A stretch of DNA of 64,000 nt from Fratercula arctica (GCA_947846985.1 CANTUZ010000011.1:29879589-29943588); one strand, 5' to 3'; positions 23,401-38,400 are shown, counted from the stretch's first letter. The notes: generated by a model from the letters alone, not told the origin. Numbers and translations: made by a program.

Positions 23401-26400
23401 AAAACTTTCCTGCGACGAAAATGAAAAGAGGCTGCTGTCTCTGCTTGGGAGTGGGACAGGATAGCTGCTCAGCCTCTGCTCTGGGCTAGTTAAATTCACA
23501 TCTGGGCTGGATCTGATTCTTGGTGTCTGTTCCTCCTTGTCACAGACCTGACTCATCTTGGAGGCCAGTGAAAAGGATGCAGGGACTAGGCAGCAGCCCT
23601 GACACGGAGTGGTTCCTTCTGCTGGGTGCTGTGCAAGTGTGGGGCCATTGAGAGCAGGAACTTGTCAGCGCAGCAAACCAGTGAGGGTGAAGCTGGATTC
23701 TTTCCTGGCTTCAAGGACTGGCTTATGTGTTTAATTTGTGGTATAAAATTGAGTTTGGCTGGCATGTGTCAGCAGCAGAAGAAAGCTCTCAAGGTAAAAG
23801 TGGAAGAGGAAAAGCCAGTGGCGGAGCAAGAGAGTAGCAGACCAAAGGCATAAGATGTAGAACAGAAACACGGACCTGACTGTCATCTGCCAGCAACTGA
23901 ATAACCCATTTCAAATACTGATGCAGCCCTTCCTTCAAAGAGGCTCTGCTGAGCCCCATGACCCCTTTCAGACAGCTGGTGCAGAGCCATGTGGTTTCCT
24001 GCATTATTGTATGAAAACTGCCATTTACCTTATATAACTCTCTTCCTTCTATTCCTGTAGGACAATTCTGCTTCTTCTTAGCAGAGTTCAGCATCATCAG
24101 GGCCTCTCCTCTCCTTTGGAGCCTTTCTCAGTGCTTGCTCCAGACTGAGGTCAGGGAATGTGGGATGATGGAGGGTGAGGAGCAGTGGTTTGGACTGAGA
24201 GCTGAAGGAGAAGGGGGTGAAAGACTAGCACAGCTATGAGTGTTCACAAATGGGCTGTTTCAAAACCAGCATTGATTATGATTGGTGAATTAGAGGTTGT
24301 CTCCTTCCCTTGTGCCAGAGAACTGGCTTTTGTTGAAGAGCTCTGGCCCCAAGCCTCACAGGCGCATCATCCCATTGAGGGATGCACACACAGTGACTCT
24401 GAAGATAATTGCTGAGATGTTTTGAGGTAGAGCTGGGCACAGGGAGGCAAGGTTGTGCTCTGGTATTGAGTTCATAAAAGTTCAGGAAAGCTCCTTATGG
24501 AGAGGCTGTGACAGACAATGAAAGATGCTTTATGCAGCCTTTTTAATGGATCTGTGCTCTTTGTGAATACATCATTTAAAAAGCCTCTGTGGAGTACAGT
24601 CTTCATTGAAACATCCAGTGTAACCAGAAGAGAGCAGAAACTCTGGTCTTCTTGGAACCACCCTCTTGCTGATGAGAGGGACTGTACCCATAACAGAGAC
24701 TGTCTTGTCTTCAGGAATCTTAATTTGCTTTGATGGCATAACAGGTTGTGCAATCTGCAGAGGAGATAAGACAGCCTCTGTTTTAAGGATGACTAGCTTC
24801 TAATCCTGCCTGTCCCACACATTTTACTCTGCTAATGGGATTGAATGCCGAAGGCTTAGGAAGTTGCATATTGCAAAAAATATCCAAAATCATATGGTGG
24901 CAAGTCAGAAAAGTCTAGTGAGAGTAAATGCAGATCAAAGCAAGGGAGAGAGCTTTTAAAAATTACATCACTCACCTCAGTGGATCAAACACACAGCATA
25001 AGGGCATCTAACAAGTCAGAAAGTTTGCATAAACATTGTAAGTGCAGAAATATCATAAGAGCATATGTAGCTCACTGGATGTGGTGTTTCTGGGCATTTT
25101 GGAAGAAAGGCTTTCCTTCATGCAGTTTGTACTGAACCCAACAAAAGCCCTTAATGAATGTTCATCAAATCCAGGCCCTTGGTTATGTCCAGCTGCCTCA
25201 AAAAACAGCTCCTAAACAGTGTGCTTCATCTCTGCCTAGTGCCTCTTACTCGTATGGCTGCCTCATGAAAGAGCTACAAGAGCGTGCCTATCTTCAGGTG
25301 CCTAGGGCCCAAGGGTGCTCTGAGGCCATGCTTGGCCTGCACCAGGGTCAAGGGTTGCAGTCCATCAACGTGAAAGGAAGATGAGTTTTGGTCCTGTGGG
25401 TGGCCACAGAGTAGCCCTTAATAGATAGTGAAAACATAGCCCTTGAGTCACACTGGTCTCACGTGAATAGTCCTCTTGACTGCAGTGGAACTATTTGCAT
25501 GAGTAATAGTTTGCTTGTGGGAATAAGGAGCTCGTAACCCAGCCCTTGCAGTGTCACTGACTGGACTTGCAGGTGGCTGTTGCTCCCAGGTCCAAAGGGA
25601 TGGATGAGCAAATCCCATCTCCCAGACTGCTTTTTGACTCCAAACGTCCATGACCTGGAACAGAAATGCAGTCACTTCTCCATGAAATGGTGGCATATCT
25701 TTTTTCAAAAAGAAAAGAAAAGAAAAAAGAAAAAAAAGAGAAAACCACTTTTTCTTGAATCTCCTGTGTCCCAGCCTGCGTATAGCTATGGGTAGTTTGC
25801 TTCACGCTTGTCCATCCTAACTCACCAACACAAGGCAAGAACATAATCTGATGAATGAAATGCCTGTAAAATACAGTTTTGAGGCTGATGTATTGCAGAT
25901 GGGGCAATGTCTTTAGACTTTCTGCCATAATTTGATGTAGTCGGACTAGCTCCATCAACTTGTTCTTGCTTCACACTTAAGTATGACAGTTTTAAATGAA
26001 AACAGTATACTTGGTCACAGATTTTGTTTGCTGCATCTTAGAAAGGCTTTTTTTCTGAAGGAGTACTAGGGAGAGGGAAGATACTCGCATGCAGACTCAG
26101 GCAGAGCATGTAAAGCTTTAAAGAAAAGGTAGGATACCTGTAAAAACTACACAACGGGGTTTTTTTTGGTGCTTGTTTTTTGTTTGGTTGGGGGGTTTTT
26201 TGGTGTGTGTGTTTTGGGTGGTTTTTCTGTGGCTGACCCTAAAATGCAGTGGCTGCTTGGGCTGCCACCGCTCTGCTCTTGTGCGTGCAGCCAGCACCTG
26301 AACAAACAGAGCTGTATCTGCGGCAGCCTGGGAATCCGCCAGGATTCCTCAGGGAAGGAGTGATTCAGAGCATCTGAGAAAAGTGGGGGCTGCTTCTATG

Positions 26401-29400
26401 CATCTTTGTTTCCTGCCTGGACAATAACCCATGCAGCCTTACTCTGAAAGGACAGTGAGGCTGTTCCCATAAGCAAATATAGCACATGTTGTGTTGGTTA
26501 AAAAATGTACATTCTTATAATGGTACAAAATCTTGAGCCTCGTGGATTATCCTAGCAAGGCTGACACAATAGTGCGAAGTGTCAGACAGCTAGTGGGACT
26601 TCCCCAGAGCAGTTGGGAAGTGTGAGGGCTCATGCACTTGGAGCAGGTCAGTCTTTTAGGGAAGGTCTCGTGCATAGGGATAGTGTGCCGCAGATTTCCA
26701 GCACGTCACCTGTATGTTCACTTCACCTTCTGCTGCAGAGATAGCTTCACTACTCTAAAGCAGATCTTTCACAAGTTCCAGTACAGCAGAGGAATCTTTC
26801 TGGAATAAGTCTTTGGAAGCAAAAAAAAAATTTATGAGTAACATGTTAAAATCATGCAAGTTGTGCATTGATGAACTGTACAAACTTTGAATCAAAGCTG
26901 ACATCCAGGTGTCAATGACATTCTCCTCTTTCCTTCTTTCCATACATTAATAAGAAGCACTTGGGACAGATCTTCAGTTATTGATTGTAATAACATGACC
27001 AAAACAAACAAGCATTTATGTTGCTGCTATTGTAAAAACAAACACATCTTCCACGTTATCAGTTCCCCTTCATCCTTGTCAGGAAAATTGCTCAGACATT
27101 GCATTCCACTTTTAAACTATGATTTTTTTGAATTTTTGTTTTTGTGTATGTAGTGAGTGATGGGCTAAAATCAGATGGCAGATCATCTCGGGTGAGAGTG
27201 TAGGAACCTACGTCTTGAATCTTCTCTAGTGCTTTTAGGAGGATCAATATTAAATCTCCATCTTCTCTGACTTGAGAAGGTGGAGGAGGAGGAGGGCAGG
27301 TAATTCCAGGCATGGGTTAGTCACAGTGTATGTGATCCATCTCCTGTTACGGTGGCTTTGATCTTGCTCTCTTTGCAGGGCCTGTCTCTGACACCAAACC
27401 TTGCCTGTCCTTCAGTAGCAAACCCCATAACTCTTTCTGGCTCTAGCATTTGGTTTCTTCAATACTTTCCCGGTATGGAAATATTAACCAAACCCTGAAC
27501 TTTTTAATCTCTCTGTTTGTAGTCTCGTGATCTCCCGCATATGCTAATTTTAAAAACATGCTCGCGTATTAATAGAACCCTACCCGAGGTGTGGAGCCTC
27601 TCTTTTGAAGCTTGATTTTATTTTTGATGCCTATAACAGGTGTTGGTTTAATAGGTTTGCTGTATTATGGCTTGCTTTTTTTTTTCCTTTCCCGAGCCCA
27701 GCCAGCTCTGTAAGCTGACACGACATGAAGGCCAAGCATGTGACTTCTCCCTGCCTTTAGCCTCACTTCACACCAAACATTTGCGCTGCAGACTCCCAGC
27801 AGCCACGGCAGCCTTAATTCAGGCTTTGTCTAAACCGGGTGGTTTTGTGCTGATTGTATTTAAATCGGTCCAACCAAAGCCCCTCGTACATTCCCATCTG
27901 AGGGTCTGCTTGCTTTGATTTTCCGCTGTCAGCTTTCTAATGGGCAGCTGCTGAGGGGAAGTGAATGTGGCTCCAACAACAAAGGAGTGTGTTTGTGCTG
28001 CTCTCTGCATCGATTTCACACAAGTAGTTTGAAGCCACGGTCTAAATTAAACTGATTAGTCTTCTCCAAAGGACGGGCTTGCTGCAAAGGGGAAGGTGAA
28101 TTCTTCTCCTATTAGGTCTAGTGGAAAATGTTTCACAGCCTGTTTATCAAATAAATACTCAGAAAGACGCTTCGAATGAGGAAACCCACCGGGATTAAAG
28201 TGTAACTTTACCTCTAAAATACAAGCTGAGATTCCTGGAAACGCTGCAGGCTTTTGACTTTGCGCCACCTGTTGTTTTCCTGGTCCCCCGCCCGCCCCCC
28301 AACTTCAGCTCCCTCCCGACTTAGGGCAAACCCAAACACGCTTTGGCTTCACTGGAACGTTTTTCTTGTTTTTCTGTCTCGCAGCAGCCCGGAGTAGCAC
28401 AGAGAGCCCGTTCGCTTCCTGATGTGGTCTTCACGGGCTCGGTTCAGCAAAGAGCTGCCTGAGGTTAATCCAAATCTCCTGTAATCCCGAGGGGTCTATT
28501 CAAGAGCGGTGCAAAGTGCAAAGGCTAAAGAGGCTGTGCTGCCTCGGGGTGTTGACCAGGGGTGCAGGAGGGTTAAACAGCGATGGCTGCAGGGTGGTGG
28601 CTTCCCTCAGCTCTTCCTCTCCCTTTGCAGCTGTGGCTGGTGCTGACCTGAGGGCCAAGCAGTTCCTGAACAAGTGCCATATGTAAGCAGCTCGCAGTCT
28701 GAAAGTAATCCATTGCTGACTTTGAGTTACCTTATTTTGGCACTAAGATGTTACAGTTCAAGATCTGTGGTAGCTACAAATGGGGTGTCTCCGGGAATGA
28801 GGTCGGGTATGAGCTGGGAAGTTGAACTGTTTTAGCCAGATCCTCCCATATTCATCAACAAACCCTAAAAGGACTTGGATGGGCTCCTTAGTTCCTATGA
28901 TTTCTTTTTCACTTGAGCTGCTTTCACTCCAAATTCGTAGTCCTTGGTGAAGGCAGTCCTGCATCATCCTACTCCGGTTGTACGTTCCCATACAGATGGG
29001 TAAACCAGAGGTAGAGAGGGGTTAAGAAAGCTGCCGAAGGCAGATGAGTCAGTGCCAGAGCTGGGAATAGAAACGAAGAGACTTGGCTCTTGCTCCAGGC
29101 TCTAATTGCTCAATCTCACATTGAAGCCCTGTCATCATATACTCTTGAGGTAACACTGGCTGAAGTGAGACAGGGAAAGCTGTTTCCAGGCTGTGATACC
29201 TAAGGAGTGGGGAGAGGAAAAGACACCTGGAGGCCAATTGGTTGTGGAAGCACCGACAATTTGTGCTTTAAAGCCTGGTTTCAGCAATTGGTACTAAAAT
29301 TTGATCTGTCGCCTTTGAAGCTAAGGAAATGTAAACTAAGGAGCAAGTTGGGAAAAATCCAGCCCTTTTCCAGTCACTGCTAAGTGGGAGAAGCAAAGTC

Positions 29401-32400
29401 ATAACGTCACTGGTCTTTTTTTTTTTTCTGTAAAACACCCTGTGATGAGATTGGGAATAAAGGCAGATGAGCTGAAAGGATCCAACTAATAACAGGAAGG
29501 GTTAAATCACATTTCAGCTCTTACTGAAAGAACGAAAAATAAAATGTAATCAAGCTAGTAAAAGGTTTGGATGATGTAGCATTCATATCACATGCTGTGT
29601 ATAGGAAAAGTCAGCCGGGCTGGTTTTGTTTGAAGTGTGGTGCTTTGAGAGGGTGCAGGGCTTTGCAGCAAACTGTCTGACATTCCCCAGCTGGGACTGG
29701 CCGGGGATGGTGTTTGGAGCTGAGAGTTACATTTGGAGTCAGCCCATGTTTGAAGGAGACAGAGAGAGCGAGAGAAAGGAGCCTGTTTTTTTCCTGTGTG
29801 AAATAGTGCATCCATCTAATCTGCCAGCTGTAGCACATGAAAAGCAAGAGGCAAACGGACAGAAGTCACCTGGAAACTGCAAACATGGCTCAAACAAAAT
29901 AGTTCTTTCTTGTCCTTTTCTTCTCTTCTTTAAAGTCTGTCGTCTGGGACAGGCTGGGAGATCTGGCAGGCAGGCAGATTGGATATATGTTGAGCAATTA
30001 AAGCACAGAAATATTAATACTCAAAAAAAAAATAACATTGGCTTCTGAAGAGCACTTCAGGTCCAAATTCACTCTGTGCTCTCACTCCCTTGCAGACTTA
30101 GCTGCCCTGCACAGGAATTGCCAGGTAATTTATAGATTCTTCACGTTCATTTGTACAAGCCTTCATTTCCTGTTAATTTACGGCCAGATTCATCTCAGCC
30201 ATCGCAGCCTAGATGAGATCAGAGTTGAACTCACGGCTCCTGCTTCAGGAGAGCTACAGAAAACATGCCTGGGGTTTGCTTTCACTTATGCCTGTGTTAA
30301 GGTACTTTCCTAAATCAGGGTTGCACACACATTTAATGGACTTTTGTATTTTGAGGGGGTGAAAAGATTGAAATTTTTGAACATGCTGATTCTAATAATC
30401 AAGTCCTTGCAAAAGAAACTAGCCCTTGGGGAAAAGAAATCCCCCTCACCCATGTGTTCAATTTATGGAGGTCAGAAAAAATCTGGGTATTGTGAGTTTT
30501 CCTGTATTTTAATCACACTATTAGCATAAATTCACTGGAGCTCTGTTTCACTGTGTGTCATGGATGTGAAAATTCAGTATTTATTCCTAGCTGTAAATGA
30601 ATATTGGTTGCTTGGATAGTAGCCATATCATGGCCTTTTATACAGATTGTGGTTGCAGAGACCTGTGTACCTGTAACCCATGGAATAACCAGTTCGGTAG
30701 CGTAGGTTAATGACTTTCCATTGATTTTCCTGGTGTCTTTTTGCACCACATTAGCAGCACATTGCTATAGTGGTGTAAAATTTGTCCTTGATTTGTGAGC
30801 CAGCACTGAATTAATTAAGTAGCATTTAAAGTCTAGTCAGAGCAGCATTTCTGTGAATGTTTCCCCAGTGTAAGTGAGAATCGTGTTCTGGCTGTTTAAA
30901 GGGTGAGTCTCCAGAAAGCGAATTGTTCTGGAGATGCAGTTTTTACCCTCTTCCTGTTACAGACACCAGCAAATGTGGTGGTGAAACAATCTGATTTTAA
31001 TAACGGGGAGGGTAATGGACCAGATCACAGTGCGGGGAGCAGATCCCTTGCCATGTGCTATTGTTATTTGCTTTTGAGGGGAGAAGTTTTCTGTGAAAGG
31101 GGCTTGTCTGAACCCCTGGGAGAGCTTGAAATGGAGGTGAGGCTGGAGAAGATGGGCTCTCAGACATCCATCAGCTTCAGTGCCTGGAAGGCTGTGGTCA
31201 GCTTACCCGTCAGTTTTTTGTTTCAAAGAGCTGATGCTTTGCCAGGAGAGCTGGGACGTCCCGGTTTGCATTCAAGAGTGCTTCACTGGCTGCTGTCTCC
31301 TCTTCTGGTTACTCAGCGGGTAGCCAGCCGGATTAAGGCACAGTACTTGTCTGAACCCTCTCTGCTATCTCTTATTATTCAGCAAGTTCTCAAGTGTCTG
31401 GTGAGCGTCTCTGTTTGGAGTGCCTCACTCGCAGCCTTGCCAGTAATATCAGTGACGGGTCTGAATTCACATCAAGCATGTGCTCTGCTTCTTGTGACTA
31501 ATGCGCAATGTATTTTTTTAATTGGTTGCTGTTCTCTCTACTGATTCAGGCCAGAAAGGAGTCAGAGGAAAGGACTCGGGATTTTTTAGCTAGACCTTGT
31601 TGAGTATAGATGAAGTCTAGAGGTATTTAACTATTTGATGGCTGCGGAAACCCTGAGGACAGCTTGTATTACCTTCTCTAGAGAAAAACATTAAATTGAA
31701 TCCTTCAGGCTGGTACTGGTAAAGTAGCAAACACAGGTGATTGTTATAGGCTCTGATCCTGCAGTCGGTGCTTGGGCAGAGCGCTGGCACTGCAGAGTTG
31801 TCCTATTTGCACAGCGGGACAAAGGAGGCAAAAGGTGAGGAGGCATTTGCAAGAACATTTGCAACCCCTCTTAGGGTATTTCTGGGCATTACAAATCATT
31901 GTAACATAGTCCAAAGCTGGGAGTTTTCAGAAGTATCCTTTGGAATTAAGGAAGCAATGTTTTGTAACTTTTCTGAGATTGTATTTACTTATCCCTTTCC
32001 TGCTCTGAAGATCCCATCCCCTGTGTAAAACATAGGCAGGTTGTTTAAACCATTGATCAGCACTCCTTGCCTGCGGGGTTAAAATCCAGCCCTGCAGTCC
32101 TTCTGTGTAACAAATCTGTTCTGGAAGTGCAGGCTTGTAGGAGACCCAAGCCCAAATTACTGGAAGAAAAACTGAGGAATGAAATCAATAGTTCTGTAGA
32201 AAGAAAAGTCTTGTACCATACCAGAAAAAGTGCCTGGAAGCTTGCAAATATCTGTGAGCTAGTCTCTCTAGCTGTAGGAACAGCATGGGGATTAGGGAAG
32301 ATCTCTCCAGTGTGGGTCTCTCCTCGAACAGCTGTTGAAGAAGCTCTGCAAGTCTGAGTGTGTGAACTCTGGGGCCAGCCTGCGGGCCTGCTGTGGCCTC

Positions 32401-35400
32401 AGATATTCTTTCTGTTTTTTTTAAGAGAACTAAATTGTCTCCGTTTCTCCTCCTGACTGTTTCAGGCATCACAACAGGATCCGTAGCATTGAAGCAAGTC
32501 AACTGAAGCCCTATGTTACCCTGGAAACGTTGGACCTGAGTTTCAATGACATCACGGAAATCCGAAACGGCTGCTTTCCGCAGGGACTTCATATAAAGGA
32601 GCTGTGAGTTTTTCTTGTTGGGAACAGCTTTTGTTGAGTTACTACAGCAGAGAAAAGGGCCTCAAACCTTCTTTAAAAAAAGGGGAGGGAATGAACATAA
32701 AAAGTATGGGGTTATTCGTCAGGATGTTAAGTGCAAAGGAGAATTAGAATGCAGCACGTTGTTCATATTGTCAGGTTATTTTTTGAGCTCTGTCTGTTTG
32801 TTTTCTGATGTATCTGTGTTGCATGGTAATGTTGCAACAGAGAAGAGGTATTCTGCATCCTTCAGGCATGGGTGTCTTTACAGCGGGAAACCTAAAAGCC
32901 AGAAAAACTGTCTGTGTCTCTTCCCCTGTGGGAAGTGTATGTGCTGTTTCCCAGCTGAGCCCATGTGCATCTGGAAGAGGGGAGGGGGAAAGGTCATTTC
33001 ATCATTAAAATGGCTACTGAATGTTAAGAGCAGAAATCTCTCATTGGTTATTTGAAGAAAACGGGGGATTAAGCAGAGTAACACCCTCCCAATAGAGATG
33101 TTTGCCTATTCAGGGAAACATTTTAGGAACTTTTGAAGAGGTGCAGACAAATAATCTGCTTGTACTAAAGTTTGCACCAAAGTTTCTGCCCCTCGTTGTA
33201 AGAGGATATGAGAGAGTGGTGGTGTGACTGCTCTTTGCCTGTTATCCTGTAAAAACAGCTTCTGTGGCTAAGACTAGGGTCCAGATAAGAAAGAGCCCTG
33301 GGACAGATGCTGATGGAAAAATGGGGAATGAATAGAGTCATCCTGCACTGGAATATTCTCCATTTTTTGCCTTCTACTCCTACTTCTTGCCTTGCTGAAG
33401 TAGGGGGGCACTTCATCCCTCTTGGGAAGTGCACAACACTTCTCCATGTTCGTCACAGGGCTCTGGGAAGGGCACTATGCTCTTTGTGCGGCCAGAAATC
33501 CAACCTCTGTAATTTCACCAGCCTGTCTGGAGACCAACCAAATGCTGATAAAAGGAGATTTCTGACAGAACTGTTCATTTTTCTGCTGTGATTTATTGCA
33601 GCTACCTGGGGAGCAACAGAATCAGCACCCTGGAGCCTGGTGCTTTTGATAGTCTGTCACGGTCCCTGCTAACACTTCGTCTGAGTAAAAACAGGATCAC
33701 TCAGCTTCCTGTCAAGGCGTTCAGGCTACCCAGGCTAACACAACTGTGAGTACAAATGTGCACTTTAATTAAGCTCAGCCACACTTTATGGAGAAAAAAC
33801 ATCCGTGAGGATAAACACACCAAATGTCACCCTTTCTCACCTGCTATCTATAAAACTTAGAATACACTGTGCGGTAGTCCTCTGCCAGCACCTAATAAAA
33901 CACATTGGGAGAGGGTCCTTTTTGTCTTGTAGCTATTAGCTTTTCAGGCCATTCTTTTGATAAGGGGGTAAGGGAGGGATGCTGCAGCAGACACCAGCAT
34001 CTTGTGCGCTTGACAACGTAAGACAAATCCATTCCCTTAAACACTGCTGGTGTCTGTGGCGCAAGAGAGTTTTGGAAGATGTTTCTGTTGCAGTGACAAA
34101 GCTCAGCTAGTTTTTCAAGACCACACAGGTATCTTTGTGCGGCAATAAAAAAGTAATGACAGAAGGTTGTTAAACTGTGTGGTGATACTTGGGCAGAGAA
34201 AATAGCACTCTAGATGAGTTAACACACACGTCGTTGTTGTCCTGCCTGGGGTCCATATGGCAGGAGCTGCATGGGGATGCATAGACATCTGCAGCTATAA
34301 ATATACTTTATGTGTAAAATAGTAGTACTAATGGTTTAGCTTTTCCCTTCTGCTGCTGTTGGAGAAATGGGCCCAGCCTGAGGCCTGTTACAGTCTTTCC
34401 ATCAAATTTGATAGGCAAAAGGTCAACCTCTGTCTGTTAACGCAAAGTCCACAAAAGCTGTTGGAACTTACACCTCTAAATGACAACCTCTTGACTGAGA
34501 GACAAATCCATAAGCCAAGATGTGCCTAAGGTATGGGTGTGCATTTGTGCTTGCATACATCTAGGAGGATTTATAGCCAATTTCGGATTGAAGTGTGTGA
34601 CACAATAGTGTATGCATCTTAAAAGTCCGTTGCCTCTCAGTTGGAAGTTACTGTCCATTGACTGAGAGCTTGTAATTCACTGTGTCTGCGTCATGTGCAA
34701 AACTAACAAAAACAAGGGTCAACTCAGTCTGTTTTGGAACACAGTTTTCACTGGAAGTTGGAGTAATTGGTACTCTTAAAGACAGCCTCACAGTTGGTTG
34801 TTTAACCCTGTAGATAAACATGATGTGCTGTAGAATCTGTGTACAATTGCCTTTTTCTGGCAAAGCGTAGTTGACTAATAGCCTAGGAAATGCAGTAAGG
34901 CAAGAGTCTTTAGACCTGCAAACTTTTTAATTGCTTACTTGACGTTAATTACACTCAACTTGAGTGCAAGTTCAACGTTGTTTTTTTAGGCAGTTAAAAT
35001 GTAAGCTTAAAGTTTCTACACCTTTCTCATCTTTTCCCAAATAAGTTCTGATGTTTTAAGCTCCACCATTTTCTTCAGCATAAATGCTGAATAGGGAACT
35101 ACTTATGTTGGTCTTGTATGTGCAGAAAGATATCCATTTTAAAAGCTCTGGTTTGAACTTCAGTGCATTGCGTCAATGAAGTTTTCCACTGACTTTATGG
35201 AACTGGGTTTTCACCTGGTATGTCTGGGTCTAGGAATCCATAAGACTGTACATGGGTTGGTAAAGTGTGCTGTGATGATATTCGTGTTGCTATTCAGAAA
35301 GCAGGTGTTCCCAAAAGTTAGGAGTCCCTCCTCACTCAGGGGGGGAAAAAAAGAAATTTAATGAACCAAGTTGGAGATCTTTGTATACACAAAATACAAA

Positions 35401-38400
35401 GACTGCCTTGCTATTGGAAACAACTTGCTTGACTCTTTATTAGTTTCTTATAATATGAAAAAACGTGAAATATGTCAGGGCAACTGAAATCTTTCCTTTC
35501 AAACTTAGCCATAAAATTTCCTCTTGGGCTCACAGTTCTTATGGCATCCGCTTGTTTCGAAGCACATTTTTACTGGGCGATTACAAGTCCTGTAAAAACA
35601 ATGGGTTATAAGGCAAATAATGCTGATGTTCAACTGTATTGGTTCAAATAGTGTCTCTGCTTGTGAAAAGGTGACACGTGAAAATTGATGAAAAGGATAA
35701 GTCGCTTAAAAGAAATGCAGAGAGAGGAGGGATGAAGAGGAATTGGCGCACTGTCTCTGTTCTTTCTCTATAGTGAAAATCTGTCCCAGGGTGAGTTTAT
35801 TTAAGCGATCACACCCAGCTGACTTCCCTGGCTAGCTCTGGGATTGAAAATTTCCGGTGCGCTTCTGCTCTCTCCTGGGAACCGTTGACAGAGGAGTTGT
35901 TGGCATTGCTGTCCCCATTGTATGCTGCACAGATGATTTCGTGAGAAAGGACTGGGATTTAATAAACTTGTATTGGCCTTGGTGATTTTAGGGAGCTGAA
36001 CCGGAATCGCATCCGCCTGATTGAAGGCCTGACATTCCAGGGACTGGACAGCTTGGAAGTCCTGAAACTCCAGCGCAACAACATAAGCAAATTGACTGAT
36101 GGGGCTTTCTGGGGTCTAGCCAAGATGCAAGTTCTGTAAGTTGGAGAGATGGGCTCTTTTCCCTTAAAAGCCTAGACTTCACCTGCTGTTGTGTCCTTCT
36201 CTGCATTTTAGCAAGGACTCCCATCTGCAGGCACTTGTGCCAGTCCTTGTGCTTCTTTCTATGTCCCGCGTGCACAGAGCTCTGCCATGCTACTACAGCA
36301 GTTTCTGTTTAGTTGACCCATGGTTTGCTAAAGCTCATTGCTTTACCAGATGTTCAATAAAAAAAAGTCCTGTTTTTCAAGCTGCGGCAGTATTCCTTTG
36401 AAAGTCTGTTGATTTGAACATTCAGTAAGATCTCAGTTGGTCTTTACATAAAAGCTCATCTCACTCCTGCAAATTTGTTTTGACTGATACATGGAAATTC
36501 TGTGTTGCAGACCTGATTATTCTGCCTCTTGGGATACCTAGAAACCAATCTGGCCTGTCTCAGCGGTGTGTCCTTTCCATACACGAGAACAAATTGAATA
36601 GGCTTTGCAGAGAAATGCTTGAAACTTCCAACATGATTGGCTTTCAGATGTGTGTGCAAGGTCACAAGTGATCAGGGCAGCATGTTTCTGGTGCTGCTGT
36701 CACACAACTGAGACTCTGCAAATACAAACTTGAATGAGATGCTTTAAGCCCAGTTTACTTGCAAGTGGAGCATATCTCTGCAGTCACAGCTCATTCTGGT
36801 CATTTCCTTTGTGTCGTCCTTGAATTTGTATCCTTCACTTGCCCAAGAAATGCCCACACATGCACGTATCCACATAAGTATGTAGAAAGGTGTGTAGAAT
36901 GGCTAAAATCCCAGTCCTTGTTGGAAATTCTTCAACATTTAACCAGTGCTGCTTATCCGTCAATTCCGTCTGATTTTTCTCCACAGCCACCTGGAGTATA
37001 ACAGCCTGACAGAAGTGAACAGTGGGTCTCTCTATGGCCTTTCGTCTCTGCACCAGCTTCACCTCAGTAACAACTCCATATCCCGCATCAACCCCGATGG
37101 CTGGAGCTTCTGTCAGAAGCTGCATGAGCTGTAAGTTGGTTTCTGTTGTGGTTGGTTGCACAGGGTTTGATGCTAATGTAACACTGGCAGGAAGGGGGAG
37201 TAAGGATTTTTCCCAGTCCCAAAGGCTTACAGCTCCTGCTGTATCAACCTGTAGAAATGCAGGAACTGCAGCCTCCCAAGTGATGCCCTTTTATTCATGA
37301 TGTTATGACCTTCAGAGCACCTGATTAAAATATGTTTGCACCAGAAACAAAGACTAGAACCCACTAAAAGTATACAGTGCCAAAAGACCTGGAGAGTTTG
37401 TGATCTGCGGCTTGCCAACACTTTTTAGCTAGCTAGTTACAAGACATGCACGGCTTGCCATATAATGACTGTACAGCCTGAAGGAAGATTTGCTTTGTCC
37501 TCTGTATTTACAAAGAACAATCGTGTTTTTAACCAGCAGAGATTTGTCCTTTAAAGGCAGCTCTCCTTGTTTCTCCTGTTTACACTTTACTCTTCCTGTA
37601 GGGCTCAGCTGTTTAAAAGTAAATACATTGACTTTGCTCTCCTGAGATTTCCAGCTGTGAATACAGTCTCTTTGATAAATGAAAGAAATCCTTGCTGCTG
37701 AGGACAGCCCCACAAGGATGTCTTTTTGGTCTGTGGCACTGCTTAATGCCTTTCTGAAAAGACACACATGGATGCTTGCAGTATTTACAGAAGTAGCTGT
37801 CATCCCCTCGGTGGGACTGTGGAAAGAAGATTCACTTTTTTCTTTGGAGAACTCGACACATGTGGTTAGCGGAACTGTAATTCATTCTGCTTGGTGCTCA
37901 GAAATCTCTTGTTCAACATTGTTAGGGATTCTCCTATCCACCAAAAAGCAGTACAATAAAGCAGCATCCTGCTTTCAGAGGCCTCACTCTGGACTCAGAC
38001 TAAAGGTTGGTACCTGCCTACCCACCTGCGAGCCTCTAGTCTTTTGGGATGGGGATTCAGAGGTAGGTAGACACGACACGTCCATCTTTTAAGTTTAGAA
38101 GCTGTAGAATTAGCGTGTTAGCCCAGTGACCAGCTGTGATCTTCTGTTGAACCCAAATTATTAATTCAGATGTGGATTATTTTGGGGGGGGCACAAGGAA
38201 ATATTGTAATTTTGGTTTTAGTTAAATACATATGTGATTTTTTAATTACCTGATTTTTCAAATGTCTGTGAAACTGCCTGTGCCTCTGTTGCTGTAGACA
38301 GCTACAGTTCTTCCACGTGCAGTTCCTCAAGTGATATTTTTCTAGATTAAGGCAATGTCAACGGAGAAATCTTTAGGGCAACAGATCAGAAATGGCACTG

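Larger units (their letters stand above)
13428..32465 (+). other. LRIG1 intron 3 (about 19 kb)
   Basis: The largest complete intron in the window, phase 2, running from GTAAGT to GTTTCAG. No exon with LRR or other recognisable coding content was found in it. It holds poly-T tracts (13777-13793 and 21139-21157), a 14-bp tandem duplication (17917-17944), a recursive-splice-like site near 17101, MIR-like remnants (about 19025 and 28994), a GAAAA-rich tract (25707-25745), a G/T-rich tract (26156-26232) and a candidate regulatory block at 27515-28265. A chance-like 213-codon open frame lies at 30903-31544. Confidence 0.85.

Noticed and set aside
26943..27100. Possible coding or RNA gene in an AT-rich part of intron 3
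   Set aside because: Only ordinary intronic sequence with frequent stops in all frames.
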